Positions 1-6,173 are shown, counted from the first letter of the stretch. The stretch is 10,696 nucleotides of DNA from SB21 sp964415295 (GCA_964415295.1 CAYPYN010000019.1:1-10696), one strand, 5' to 3'. Translations and numbers: made by a program. Notes: a model not told the origin generated them from the letters alone.

Positions 1-53
1 GTGAAGGCGGAAGAACCGTCGGCGCCGGTGTCGTTACTAAGATCCTGAAGTAA
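1..53 (+). CDS. tuf: Elongation factor Tu, C-terminal end (partial)
   Basis: Only the last 16 codons are present; the reading frame begins at base 3 and ends with TAA at 51-53. The peptide EGGRTVGAGVVTKILK is the extreme C-terminus of EF-Tu, the end of the third beta-barrel domain, and matches the family's usual GGRTVGAGVV(T/S)KI ending. EF-Tu is the GTPase that delivers aminoacyl-tRNA to the ribosomal A site. A tuf gene immediately upstream of rpsJ is the common arrangement at the str/S10 junction in bacteria, so this sets the left context of the operon. The GTPase domain lies outside the window, so nothing can be said about it. Confidence 0.95.
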   Translation, partial: EGGRTVGAGVVTKILK

Positions 54-62
54 GAAAGATCG

Positions 63-81
63 TTTAGTTAAATTTAGTTAA
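63..81 (+). repeat. 9-bp direct repeat in tuf–rpsJ spacer
   Basis: TTTAGTTAA occurs exactly twice, at 63-71 and 73-81, giving a 10-bp period, one DNA helical turn. It lies in the 48-nt spacer between the tuf stop and the rpsJ GTG start. It could be an AT-rich unstructured mRNA leader, a weak promoter element or a chance duplication. I see no convincing -35/-10 pair, so no promoter is called. Confidence 0.5.
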
Positions 82-101
82 TAAACCAAGAGAGTACAAC
101 A

Positions 102-422
102 GTGACTGGACAAGGAATCCGAATCAAACTCAAAGCCTACGATCACAATCTGATCGATAAATCGATCGATAAGATCATTCGTACGGCGAAAAGTTCAGGT
201 GCGATCATCAGCGGCCCTATTCCTCTGCCGACCGATAAGACCATTTACACGGTCCTTCGTTCGCCGCACGTGGATAAGAAGTCGCGCGAACAGTTCGAGA
301 CCCGTATCCATAAGCGTCTGATCTGCATTTTGAATGCGACTAACAAGACGGTGGAAGCGTTATCCAAACTGGAATTGCCTGCGGGCGTGGATATTGAACT
401 TAAAGTAACGGCAACAGCGTAA
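102..422 (+). CDS. rpsJ: 30S ribosomal protein S10 (NusE)
   Basis: S10 is a small-subunit head protein, and as NusE it also joins NusB and NusG in transcription antitermination and transcription–translation coupling. The 106-residue product is close to the E. coli length (103). It contains the family motifs IRIKLKAYDH (residues 6-15), SGPIPLPT (37-44), the protruding loop TVLRSPHVDKKSREQFE (about 50-66), RIHKRLI (68-74) and the ending LPAGVDIELKV. The start is a GTG at 102 preceded by a purine-rich AAGAGAG at 88-94; no in-frame ATG fits better. It is first in the S10 block, 48 nt after tuf. No structured L4-binding leader like that of E. coli is visible upstream; the spacer is too short and AT-rich. 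Confidence 0.97.
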   Translation: MTGQGIRIKLKAYDHNLIDKSIDKIIRTAKSSGAIISGPIPLPTDKTIYTVLRSPHVDKKSREQFETRIHKRLICILNATNKTVEALSKLELPAGVDIELKVTATA

Positions 423-424
423 CA

Positions 425-482
425 CCCGATAACCGGGGATGTGAATTAAATTTTTTGCAGAATGAATCCCGCTGACGGCGGG
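425..482 (+). other. Two small potential hairpins in the rpsJ–rplC spacer
   Basis: The 87-nt gap after rpsJ is the longest in the cluster. It holds CCCG-ATAAC-CGGG (425-437) and CCCGC-TGACG-GCGGG (468-482), separated by an A/T-rich stretch with a T6 run at 451-456. Neither hairpin is followed directly by a T-run, so they do not form an intrinsic terminator. They could be mRNA processing or regulatory structures; the stems are only 4 and 5 bp, so chance is possible. Confidence 0.35.
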
Positions 483-509
483 GGAGTTCTTACCAGGAGT
501 ATAGATATC

Positions 510-1145
510 ATGAGCGGTATGATTGGTAGAAAAATAGGGATGAGCAATATTTTCGATGAAAGCGGAAATATTGTTCCTGTCACCCTTATTGAAACAGTGC
601 CGAATATTGTGACCCAGATCAAGACCAAAGAGAAAGACGGGTACGAGGCGGTGCAGTTGGCGGTAGGTTCCAAGACGGCCAAACACACTTCCAAAGCCCT
701 CCAGGGTCACAGTAAGAAAGCCAACCTGACCGAACGTTTTCCAAAGGTCTTCCGGGAATTCCAGGACTTCAATATTTCCGAGCTTCAACTGGGCGCGGAA
801 GTGAAGATGGACATGTTCCAGGAAGGCGAAAAGGTCACGGTGATCGGCATATCCAAAGGTAAAGGTTTCCAGGGTGTCGTCAAGCGTCACGGCTTCGGCG
901 GTATCAACGAAACCACGCACGGCGCATCCGACCGTCCGCGTTCCCCCGGATCCATCGGCGGCAGTTCCGATCCTTCGCGCGTGTTCAAAGGTATGCGTAT
1001 GGCCGGCCGTATGGGTAATGACCGCGTCACGATCAAGAACCTCAAAGTGGTTCGCGTAGACAAAGAGTCCAACGTGCTCTTTATCCGCGGCAGCGTTCCC
1101 GGTGCGACCAATTCGTACATCGAAATTCGTAAAAACGGCCAATAG
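510..1145 (+). CDS. rplC: 50S ribosomal protein L3
   Basis: L3 is an early assembly protein of the large subunit whose long loop reaches towards the peptidyl transferase centre. The product is 211 aa (E. coli 209). Motifs seen are MIGRKIGMSNIF at the N-terminus, the VTVIGISKGKGFQG segment (109-122), then KRHGF, RSPGSIG (144-150), VFKGMRMAGRMGND (158-171) and a SVPGATNS C-terminal motif. The start is ATG 510, with AGGAG at 495-499 ten bases before it. The frame is open back to an ATG at 462, but that start has no SD and would add 16 residues foreign to the family. The position of E. coli Gln150, the glutamine methylated by PrmB, is Ser153 here (GSIGGSS rather than GSIGQNQ), so that modification is not expected. 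Confidence 0.97.
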   Translation: MSGMIGRKIGMSNIFDESGNIVPVTLIETVPNIVTQIKTKEKDGYEAVQLAVGSKTAKHTSKALQGHSKKANLTERFPKVFREFQDFNISELQLGAEVKMDMFQEGEKVTVIGISKGKGFQGVVKRHGFGGINETTHGASDRPRSPGSIGGSSDPSRVFKGMRMAGRMGNDRVTIKNLKVVRVDKESNVLFIRGSVPGATNSYIEIRKNGQ

Positions 1146-1179
1146 CCAACAAAGCTTTTAAAGCATAAGGGTGTTTGAA

Positions 1180-1947
1180 ATGAAAGTAGAAGTTAAATCG
1201 ATCAAAGGCGAAGATACCGGACGGAAAGTGGATCTGCCGAAGGATATTTTCGGCATCGAACCCAACGATCACGCGGTCTATCTCGCGGTCGTGGCCGAGC
1301 GTTCCAACAAACGTCACGGCACACATAACACGCTGGAGCGTTCGTATGTTTCCGGTACTACCAAGAAACCGTGGAAACAAAAAGGCACCGGCGGCGCACG
1401 CGCAGGATCCGTGAAGACCCCTTTGTGGCCGGGCGGTGCGATCACGTTTGGTCCCCATCCTCATCTTTATAAAAAAGACGTCAATGCCAAAGTGAAACGT
1501 ATGGCGCGCAAGTCGGCTTTGACTTATAAGGCCGTGGACAACAAGATCATGGTGGTGGAAGATTTCCATACGCTTTGCGCCGATGTTCCCAAGACCAAAG
1601 AAGTGTTCGGTGTTCTGGCCAATTTAGGTCTGCAGCACGCCGCTAAAGCCGAAGGTGCGAAGTCCAAAGGCCGCAAGAAGAAATCCGAAGAAGCGGCTGA
1701 GGAAACGACAAAGAAATCCAAACGCATCAACAAAGTACTGATGCTCGTGGATAAGACGCATGTCGTCAAAGATGAAAAAGATGCCCGTTCGTATGAGAAT
1801 TTCCGTAAGTCATGCCGCAACATCCCGGGCCTGAAGGTCAGCGTGGTCAAAGACGCTTCGACGTACGATATTATGAACGCGGATTATCTGCTGTTCCACG
1901 AAAGCGCCATCAAATCCGTTGAGAGCGCGTTCGGGTCGGCTAACTAA
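1180..1947 (+). CDS. rplD: 50S ribosomal protein L4 with a Lys-rich internal insertion
   Basis: L4 is a large-subunit protein whose extended loop lines the peptide exit tunnel. The product is 255 aa, against about 200-210 for the family. The N-terminal part (IKGEDTGRKV, IFGIEPNDHA) and the tunnel loop KKPWKQKGTGGARAGSVKTP (62-81) are of Bacteroidota-like type; Lys68 lines up with E. coli Lys63 and Gly72 replaces Arg67. Residues about 153-183 (AAKAEGAKSKGRKKKSEEAA onward) are a Lys/Glu/Ala-rich insertion between the helix after PKTKEVFG and the strand KVLMLVD. The frame continues into family sequence (NIPGLKVSVV, NADYLLF), so this is not a frameshift. ATG 1180 is chosen over GTG 1171 because AAGG at 1167-1170 is 9 nt away, whereas it abuts the GTG. 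The gene ends in tandem TAA TAA. In E. coli L4 represses its own operon; no matching target is visible here. Confidence 0.96.
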   Translation: MKVEVKSIKGEDTGRKVDLPKDIFGIEPNDHAVYLAVVAERSNKRHGTHNTLERSYVSGTTKKPWKQKGTGGARAGSVKTPLWPGGAITFGPHPHLYKKDVNAKVKRMARKSALTYKAVDNKIMVVEDFHTLCADVPKTKEVFGVLANLGLQHAAKAEGAKSKGRKKKSEEAAEETTKKSKRINKVLMLVDKTHVVKDEKDARSYENFRKSCRNIPGLKVSVVKDASTYDIMNADYLLFHESAIKSVESAFGSAN

Positions 1948-1972
1948 TAAGTTTTAATCGCAAGAGGAAAAA

Positions 1973-2302
1973 ATGGACAACTCCATCATCAACAAGATCT
2001 TGAAACGGCCGATCGTTACGGAAAAGATGACGATCATGAAGGACAAAAAGAAGCGTAACGGCGAGCCGCTGAACCAGTATGCGTTCGAAGTTTCCAAAGA
2101 CGCAAATAAGATTGATATCAAGGCGGCGATCGAAAAGAAATTCAACGTCAAAGTGGACAGCGTCCGCACGAGCCATGTTTCCGGCAAAAGCCGTGTGCGT
2201 TATACCCGCGCCGGCGTTAATTACGGCCAGACGCGCAGCTGGAAAAAAGCGGTTGTGACTCTTGCCAAAGATAACAAGATCGAATTCGTCGAAGGCGTAT
2301 AA
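1973..2302 (+). CDS. rplW: 50S ribosomal protein L23
   Basis: L23 sits at the polypeptide tunnel exit and is the main docking point for trigger factor, with contributions to SRP and SecY binding. The product is 109 aa (E. coli 100). It shows the family opening IINKILKRPIVTEKMT (5-20), the NQYAFEVSKDANKIDIKAAIE core (from about residue 34) and FNVKVDSVRTSHVSGKSR, followed by RYTRAGVNYG, WKKAVVTL and an acidic end. A short basic loop KDKKKRNGE (23-31) between the first helix and the beta core accounts for part of the extra length. The start ATG 1973 has GAGG at 1964-1967. It is 25 nt after rplD, in the normal S10-operon position. Confidence 0.97.
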   Translation: MDNSIINKILKRPIVTEKMTIMKDKKKRNGEPLNQYAFEVSKDANKIDIKAAIEKKFNVKVDSVRTSHVSGKSRVRYTRAGVNYGQTRSWKKAVVTLAKDNKIEFVEGV

Positions 2303-2316
2303 AAATTAAAAGGATC

Positions 2317-2338
2317 GCCGGGAAAACCATTATCCGGC
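2317..2338 (+). other. Potential hairpin before rplB
   Basis: GCCGG (2317-2321) and CCGGC (2334-2338) can pair around a 12-nt loop in the 56-nt rplW–rplB spacer. There is no downstream T-run, so this is not a terminator. The stem ends before the purine-rich GGGAGA at 2344-2349 that probably serves as the rplB ribosome binding site, so it could hold that site single-stranded or affect its access. The stem is five base pairs and could be chance. Confidence 0.3.
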
Positions 2339-2358
2339 CCAATGGGAGAAGATAGAAC

Positions 2359-3186
2359 ATGCCAGTAAAAACGTATAGACCTTATACCCCGAGCCGCCGC
2401 TACATCAGCGTCTCCGACTTCAGCGAAGTCACGAAAAAGACGCCTGAAAAAACGCTGCTCGAACCGAAGAAGAGAACGGGAGGCCGTAATAATATCGGCC
2501 ACACCACTTCCCGATTCATCGGAGGCGGTCACAAGAAACAATACCGCGTGATCGACTTCAAACGTCATCGTCACGGGGTGGAAGCCAAGGTTCTGGGTAT
2601 CGAATACGATCCTAACCGCAGCGCGCACATCGCTCTTATTCAGTATGTCGACGGACAAAAATCTTATATCTTGGCGCCTAAAGGTCTTCAGGTTGGCGAA
2701 AAGGTTATGTCGGGTGAAACGGCCGAGATCAAGTTGGGCAACACTCTTCCTCTTAAGGCGATTCCTGTCGGCACCGATGTACACAATGTTGAATTGAAAT
2801 TGGGTAAAGGCGGGCAGATGGCGCGTACCGCCGGAGCGTTTGCCAACATCGTTGGTCGCGAAGAAGGATACGTTCAGTTGCGTCTTCCATCGGGCGAAAT
2901 TCGCAAAGTTCTTGAAAACTGCTCCGCTACGATCGGTCAGGTCGGTAACCTGGAGCATGAAAACGTGACGATCGGCAAAGCCGGCCGCGTACGTTGGATG
3001 GGCCGTCGTCCGCATAACCGCGGTGTCGTGATGAATCCTGTGGATCATCCGCACGGCGGCGGCGAAGGACGTTCTCCGCAAGGGAATCCGCACCCGGTGA
3101 CGCCATGGGGTCAACCGACCAAAGGTTACAAGACGCGTAAGAAGAATCACCGGACGAATTCCGCCATCATTAAACGCAGAAAGTAA
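2359..3186 (+). CDS. rplB: 50S ribosomal protein L2
   Basis: L2 is an essential 23S rRNA-binding protein needed for subunit association and peptidyl transferase activity. The product is 275 aa, normal for the family (E. coli 273). Recognised segments are VKTYRPYTPSRR (3-14), GGGHKKQYRVIDFKR (55-69), the OB-fold part AKVLGIEYDPNRSAHIALI (76-94), GKGGQMARTAGA (149-160), and the signature VMNPVDHPHGGGEGR (224-238) with GNPHPVTPWG and a basic C-terminus. His230 corresponds to the conserved functional histidine (His229 in E. coli). In the N-terminal RNA-binding stretch, GGRNNIGHTTSRF (41-53) replaces the usual GRNNxGRxTxRH pattern, losing a normally conserved Arg and His. The ATG at 2359 follows GGGAGA by nine bases. 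Confidence 0.98.
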   Translation: MPVKTYRPYTPSRRYISVSDFSEVTKKTPEKTLLEPKKRTGGRNNIGHTTSRFIGGGHKKQYRVIDFKRHRHGVEAKVLGIEYDPNRSAHIALIQYVDGQKSYILAPKGLQVGEKVMSGETAEIKLGNTLPLKAIPVGTDVHNVELKLGKGGQMARTAGAFANIVGREEGYVQLRLPSGEIRKVLENCSATIGQVGNLEHENVTIGKAGRVRWMGRRPHNRGVVMNPVDHPHGGGEGRSPQGNPHPVTPWGQPTKGYKTRKKNHRTNSAIIKRRK

Positions 3187-3213
3187 TATTTTTAGCATAG
3201 AGGAAATCGTATC

Positions 3214-3510
3214 ATGAGTCGTTCCATTAAAAAAGGCCCTTACCTGGATGCCAATCTGGTTGAAAAAGTAGAGGCTATGAACAAAGCGAATACCAAGAAA
3301 GTTGTCAAGACCTGGGCCCGGTCCTGCACGATCTCCCCGGATTTCGTCGGGCACACTTTTGCAGTGCACAATGGTAATAAGTTCATCCCCGTATACGTGA
3401 CGGAAAACATGGTGGGACATAAGCTGGGCGAATTTGCGCCCACGCGTACGTTCCGCGGTCACTCGGGTGCCAAGGCGGCCGCCACGACAGCGCCGGCGGC
3501 GAAAAAGTAG
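3214..3510 (+). CDS. rpsS: 30S ribosomal protein S19
   Basis: S19 is a small-subunit head protein that pairs with S13 and contacts the A-site finger and tRNA. The product is 98 aa (E. coli 92). It has the family opening SRSIKKGPYLD (2-12), then KTWARSCTISPDFVGHTFAV (32-51), HNGNKFIPVYVTENMVGHKL (52-71) and GEFAPTRTFRGH (72-83). Residues 84-98 form an Ala/Thr/Lys-rich tail, slightly longer than usual. The start ATG 3214 is preceded by AGAGGA at 3199-3204. The gene follows rplB by 27 nt, and the stop is TAG. Confidence 0.97.
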   Translation: MSRSIKKGPYLDANLVEKVEAMNKANTKKVVKTWARSCTISPDFVGHTFAVHNGNKFIPVYVTENMVGHKLGEFAPTRTFRGHSGAKAAATTAPAAKK

Positions 3511-3541
3511 AAATTTTTAAAGTTTAATCGTTGGAGCAATT

Positions 3542-3880
3542 ATGGAAGGTACTGCGTTAACAAAACATTTGAGAATCTCTCCCCGCAAGATGCGCCGGGT
3601 GGCGGAATTGGTGCGCGGCAAAGGTACGGAGGAAGCGATCACGATCCTCCACTTTACCCGGAAAAATGCCGCGACGCATATAGAGAAAACCGTCCGATCG
3701 GCCGTGGCTAATATTCAGTTTGTCAAGCCGGGGGTGGATGCGCACACGCTTTATATCAAAGAAATTTTTGTAGACGGCGGGCCGATGCTCAAGCGCGGCC
3801 GCGCGGGATCTATGGGACGCCGTTCCATGATCCGCAAACGAACCAGCCATGTGACCGTTGTCGTGGCTGAAAGAGCATAG
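3542..3880 (+). CDS. rplV: 50S ribosomal protein L22
   Basis: L22 is a large-subunit protein whose beta-hairpin, with the L4 loop, forms the tunnel constriction. The product is 112 aa (E. coli 110). The N-terminal LRISPRKMRRVAELVRGK (10-27), the central ATHIEKTVRSAVANI (44-58) and the C-terminal RKRTSHVTVVVAER (98-111) are typical. The hairpin tip differs: residues 84-100 read KRGRAGSMGRRSMIRKR, where most bacteria have a KRxxPRAxGRAxRI-like sequence, although the length is unchanged. The start ATG 3542 has GGAG at 3533-3536 and gives the short MEGTALTKHLRIS leader. TAG stop. Confidence 0.97.
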   Translation: MEGTALTKHLRISPRKMRRVAELVRGKGTEEAITILHFTRKNAATHIEKTVRSAVANIQFVKPGVDAHTLYIKEIFVDGGPMLKRGRAGSMGRRSMIRKRTSHVTVVVAERA

Positions 3881-3902
3881 TTCAGATTTATTAAAATTAT
3901 AC

Positions 3903-3915
3903 GGAGGAAATTTTG
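3903..3915 (+). promoter_or_regulatory. Strong SD serving a TTG start (rpsC)
   Basis: GGAGG at 3903-3907 lies five bases before a TTG codon at 3913-3915. The next residues, GQKTHPIGLRLG, are the invariant N-terminus of S3, so TTG is the start and the unusually complete SD probably makes up for the weak start codon. Confidence 0.85.
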
Positions 3916-4566
3916 GGACAGAAAACACATCCGATCGGCTTGCGATTAGGCATCATCAAAACCTGGAATTCCAGCTGGTTTGATGAGAAGAATTTTGCCG
4001 ACAAACTGCAGGAAGATCTTACGCTGCGCAGTTATCTGCGTAACCGTCTTCCCAAAGATGCGCGCGTGGCCAAGATCGCCATCGAGCGGATCAAGAAAGA
4101 AGCGGAAGTCATTACCATTACGATCCACACGGCCCGTCCCGGGATTGTGATCGGGCGTAAAGGCAAGGATGTGGACCAATTACGCGAAGAATTAAAGAAA
4201 GTGACCGGCAAGGAGATCCGTCTTAATATTTCCGAGATCAAATCCCCCGAAATGGATTCGTACCTTGTAGCCAGCGATATCGCCCGTCAGCTGGAAAGTC
4301 AGATCCCGTACCGCCGCGCGATGAAAAATGCGACCCGCGCCGCCATGCGTATGGGAGCCGAAGGCATCCGTGTCGCCGTCAGCGGGCGACTGGGCGGAGC
4401 CGAAATGGCCCGTGCCGACCGGTATAACGAAGGACGCGTGCCGCTTCATACCCTGCGCGCCGATATCGATTTTGCGCACGGAACGGCCAAAACCACGTAT
4501 GGCCAGATCGGCATTAAAGTGTGGATCTGCAAAGGCGAAGTGCTGAGCCCGTTCGAAACCAAGTAG
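3913..4566 (+). CDS. rpsC: 30S ribosomal protein S3
   Basis: S3 forms the mRNA entry channel with S4 and S5 and contributes to the ribosomal helicase. The product is 217 aa (E. coli 233, with a longer C-terminal tail). It begins MGQKTHPIGLRLG from the TTG start. The type II KH domain spans about residues 40-110, with its GxxG loop at GRKG (81-84) in GIVIGRKGKDVDQLREELKK. The C-terminal domain has IPYRRAMKNATR (131-142); Arg134, Arg135 and Lys138 correspond to the E. coli helicase residues Arg131, Arg132 and Lys135. GAEGIRVAVSGRLGGAEMAR (148-167) and TTYGQIGIKVWI (194-205) are also intact. The acidic/basic tail after LSPFETK is absent, as in several other phyla. TAG stop. Confidence 0.98.
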   Translation: MGQKTHPIGLRLGIIKTWNSSWFDEKNFADKLQEDLTLRSYLRNRLPKDARVAKIAIERIKKEAEVITITIHTARPGIVIGRKGKDVDQLREELKKVTGKEIRLNISEIKSPEMDSYLVASDIARQLESQIPYRRAMKNATRAAMRMGAEGIRVAVSGRLGGAEMARADRYNEGRVPLHTLRADIDFAHGTAKTTYGQIGIKVWICKGEVLSPFETK

Positions 4567-4594
4567 CAACCAATTGTTCAGGAGACTCTAGATC

Positions 4595-5014
4595 ATGTTA
4601 ATGCCCAAGAAAGTAAAATTCAGAAGACACCATCGCGGTAAAATGCGGGGCAAAGCAACGCGCGGCAATGAAGTCAGTTTCGGCACGTACGGACTCAAGT
4701 CGATGGAATGCGGATGGATTACCAGCCGTCAGATCGAAGCAGCCCGTATCGCTATGACGCGCTACATCAAACGCGGCGGTAAGATTTGGATCCGCATATT
4801 CCCTGACAAACCGGTCACGAAAAAGCCTGCGGAAACACGTATGGGTTCTGGTAAAGGAGCGCCTGAATTCTGGGTAGCTGTCATCAAGCCGGGCCGTGTC
4901 ATGTTTGAGATCGACGGCGTTACGGAAGATCTGGCGCGCGAGGCCTTCCGTCTGGCCGCATTCAAACTGCCGCTGAAATCCAAGTTCGTGTCCCGCGGCG
5001 AAGTTCACGCATAA
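4595..5014 (+). CDS. rplP: 50S ribosomal protein L16
   Basis: L16 organises the A-tRNA elbow region of the large subunit and is a late assembly protein. The product is 139 aa (E. coli 136). It has the family start MLMPKKVKFRRHHRGKMRG, then FGTYGLKSMECGWITSRQIE (29-48), RIFPDKPVTKKPAETRMGSG (67-86), KGAPEFWVAVIKPGRVMFE (87-105) and AFKLPLKSKFV (122-132). Arg82 is the counterpart of E. coli Arg81, the hydroxylated arginine. ATG 4595 is preferred over ATG 4601 because AGGAG at 4580-4584 is ten bases from the first and sixteen from the second. Confidence 0.97.
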   Translation: MLMPKKVKFRRHHRGKMRGKATRGNEVSFGTYGLKSMECGWITSRQIEAARIAMTRYIKRGGKIWIRIFPDKPVTKKPAETRMGSGKGAPEFWVAVIKPGRVMFEIDGVTEDLAREAFRLAAFKLPLKSKFVSRGEVHA

Positions 5015-5040
5015 TATTAGAAAGTTTGGAGAAATAAAAT

Positions 5041-5433
5041 ATGAAACCACATGAAATAAGAGGATTGCCCGCCGAAGAGATCAAGGGCATGTTGGCTGAA
5101 GCGGAGAATAATCTGTTTCAGTTCCGCTTCCAGTTGGCCGTCGGGCAGTTGGAGAACAAGCTGAAGGTCGGCGAAACGAAAAAAGAGATCGCCATTATGA
5201 GGACCGTTCTCAAAGAAGAAAATCGCAAAGCCGAACTGGCCAAGGCGAATGCCATGCTCAACGAGATCAGTAAGAAATTCCAGATCCCGGAAGTGGCGGA
5301 CGTGATCAAAGGCGAGAAGATCAACTTTGATATGGCGAAATTACGCAAAGCGGTAAGCCGCCTGCGGATGCATCCCAAGAAAATGGAATTCAATACCGAA
5401 TATCAGATTCTCAAGAAACTGGCAGTCAAATAA
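5041..5433 (+). CDS. rpmC: 50S ribosomal protein L29 with a long C-terminal extension
   Basis: Residues 1-63 are L29: the N-terminal MKPHEIRGLPAEEIKGML, then NLFQFRFQLAVGQLENK (24-40), the family's central helix, and TKKEIAIMRTVLKEE (46-60). L29 lies beside L23 at the tunnel exit. The family is normally 60-75 aa; this product is 130 aa. Residues 64-130 continue with a charged helix (ELAKANAMLNEISKKFQI), then PEVADVIKGEKINFDMAKLR, a basic helix KAVSRLRMHPKKMEF and the ending KKLAVK. I recognise no known domain in that part. Codon use and base composition look like the neighbours, and the single frame reaches TAA at 5431-5433, so this is neither a fusion caused by sequencing error nor a separate gene. 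The start ATG 5041 follows TTTGGAGAAATAAAAT. Confidence 0.94.
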   Translation: MKPHEIRGLPAEEIKGMLAEAENNLFQFRFQLAVGQLENKLKVGETKKEIAIMRTVLKEENRKAELAKANAMLNEISKKFQIPEVADVIKGEKINFDMAKLRKAVSRLRMHPKKMEFNTEYQILKKLAVK

Positions 5434-5470
5434 TTTAAAGAATAATTTTAGAATCCTGGAGAAAAGGTTC

Positions 5471-5746
5471 ATGTCCGAACAAACCGAGAATAAAGCCCGC
5501 AACAACCGGAAAGTCCGCGTCGGGACGGTGGTCAGCGACAAGATGCAGAAAAGCATTCTGGTCATGATCGAACGCAAAGTAGTGCATCCGACCTACAAAA
5601 AATACATCAAACGCTCGACGAAACTGATGGCCCATGATGAAAAAGAGGAAGCAGGCATCGGCGATGTCGTGAAGATCATGGAGACACGGCCCCTCAGCAA
5701 GAACAAACGCTGGAGACTGGTCGAAGTAGTTAAAAAAGCGGAATAA
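5471..5746 (+). CDS. rpsQ: 30S ribosomal protein S17
   Basis: S17 is a primary 16S rRNA-binding protein in the body of the small subunit, with an OB fold. The product is 91 aa (E. coli 84), with a short polar N-terminal leader MSEQTENKARNN before the core. Core motifs are RKVRVGTVVSDKMQKSILVM (13-32), ERKVVHPTYKKYIKRSTKLM (34-53), AHDEKEEAGIGDVVKIMETR (54-73) and PLSKNKRWRLVEVV (74-87), all classical. The SD is TGGAG at 5457-5461, nine bases before ATG 5471. The gene closes the S10 block; only 29 nt separates it from rplN, and no terminator or promoter is visible there. Confidence 0.97.
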   Translation: MSEQTENKARNNRKVRVGTVVSDKMQKSILVMIERKVVHPTYKKYIKRSTKLMAHDEKEEAGIGDVVKIMETRPLSKNKRWRLVEVVKKAE

Positions 5747-5775
5747 TATAAAATTCTAAACTTGCGAGATAAACC

Positions 5776-6144
5776 ATGATACAAGAATATACCCGATTGA
5801 CTGTGGCCGATAACTCCGGCGCGAAAAAAGTGATGTGTATCCGCGTACTGGGCGGCACGTCCAAGCGGTATGCGCACCTGGGCGATGAGATCATCGTTTC
5901 TGTCAAGGATGCGATTCCGGGCGGCGGCGTTAAGAAAGGCGATGTAGCCCGTGCCGTGGTTGTGCGGTTACGCAAAGAGACACGCCGCAAGGACGGTTCG
6001 TATATCCGTTTTGACGAGAACGCGGCCGTGTTGATCAATAAGGACAAAGAGCCGACCGGTACCCGTATTTTCGGTCCCGTAGCGCGCGAACTCCGTGAGA
6101 AGCAATTCATGAAAATTGTCTCCCTGGCCCCTGAAGTATTATAA
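5776..6144 (+). CDS. rplN: 50S ribosomal protein L14
   Basis: L14 binds 23S rRNA at the subunit interface, forms bridges to 16S rRNA and is the site where the silencing factor RsfS docks. The product is 122 aa, the canonical length. It starts MIQEYTRLTVADNSGAKK and contains CIRVLGG (21-27), the GDEIIVSVKDAIPGGGVKKG segment (36-55), ARAVVVRLRKETRRKDGSYI (58-77), FDENAAVLIN (79-88) and GTRIFGPVARELR (95-107), the most conserved stretch of the family. The start ATG has only a weak SD (GAGA, 5766-5769). It is the first gene of the spc block. Confidence 0.98.
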   Translation: MIQEYTRLTVADNSGAKKVMCIRVLGGTSKRYAHLGDEIIVSVKDAIPGGGVKKGDVARAVVVRLRKETRRKDGSYIRFDENAAVLINKDKEPTGTRIFGPVARELREKQFMKIVSLAPEVL

Positions 6145-6173
6145 AGTTTTACGAAAGAAATAGAAGGTAAGCT

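Noticed and set aside
425..456. Intrinsic terminator after rpsJ
   Set aside because: The CCCG/CGGG stem has only four pairs and the T6 run begins 13 nt after it, so the geometry is wrong for a terminator, and the operon continues.
462..509. Longer N-terminus for L3 from ATG 462
   Set aside because: There is no SD before 462, the added 16 residues do not belong to the family, and a good AGGAG lies ten bases before ATG 510.
360..1142. 260-codon open frame on the minus strand
   Set aside because: It is antisense to the end of rpsJ and all of rplC, with no recognisable motifs; a by-product of codon bias.
2221..3462. 413-codon open frame on the minus strand
   Set aside because: It lies antisense to rplB and rpsS, whose plus-strand frames are unmistakable. 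Its translation shows no family signature and it has no SD; long antisense frames are common opposite biased codon use.
5747..5775. Promoter separating the S10 and spc blocks
   Set aside because: The 29-nt spacer has no recognisable -35/-10 pair; a promoter inside rpsQ cannot be excluded but is not visible.
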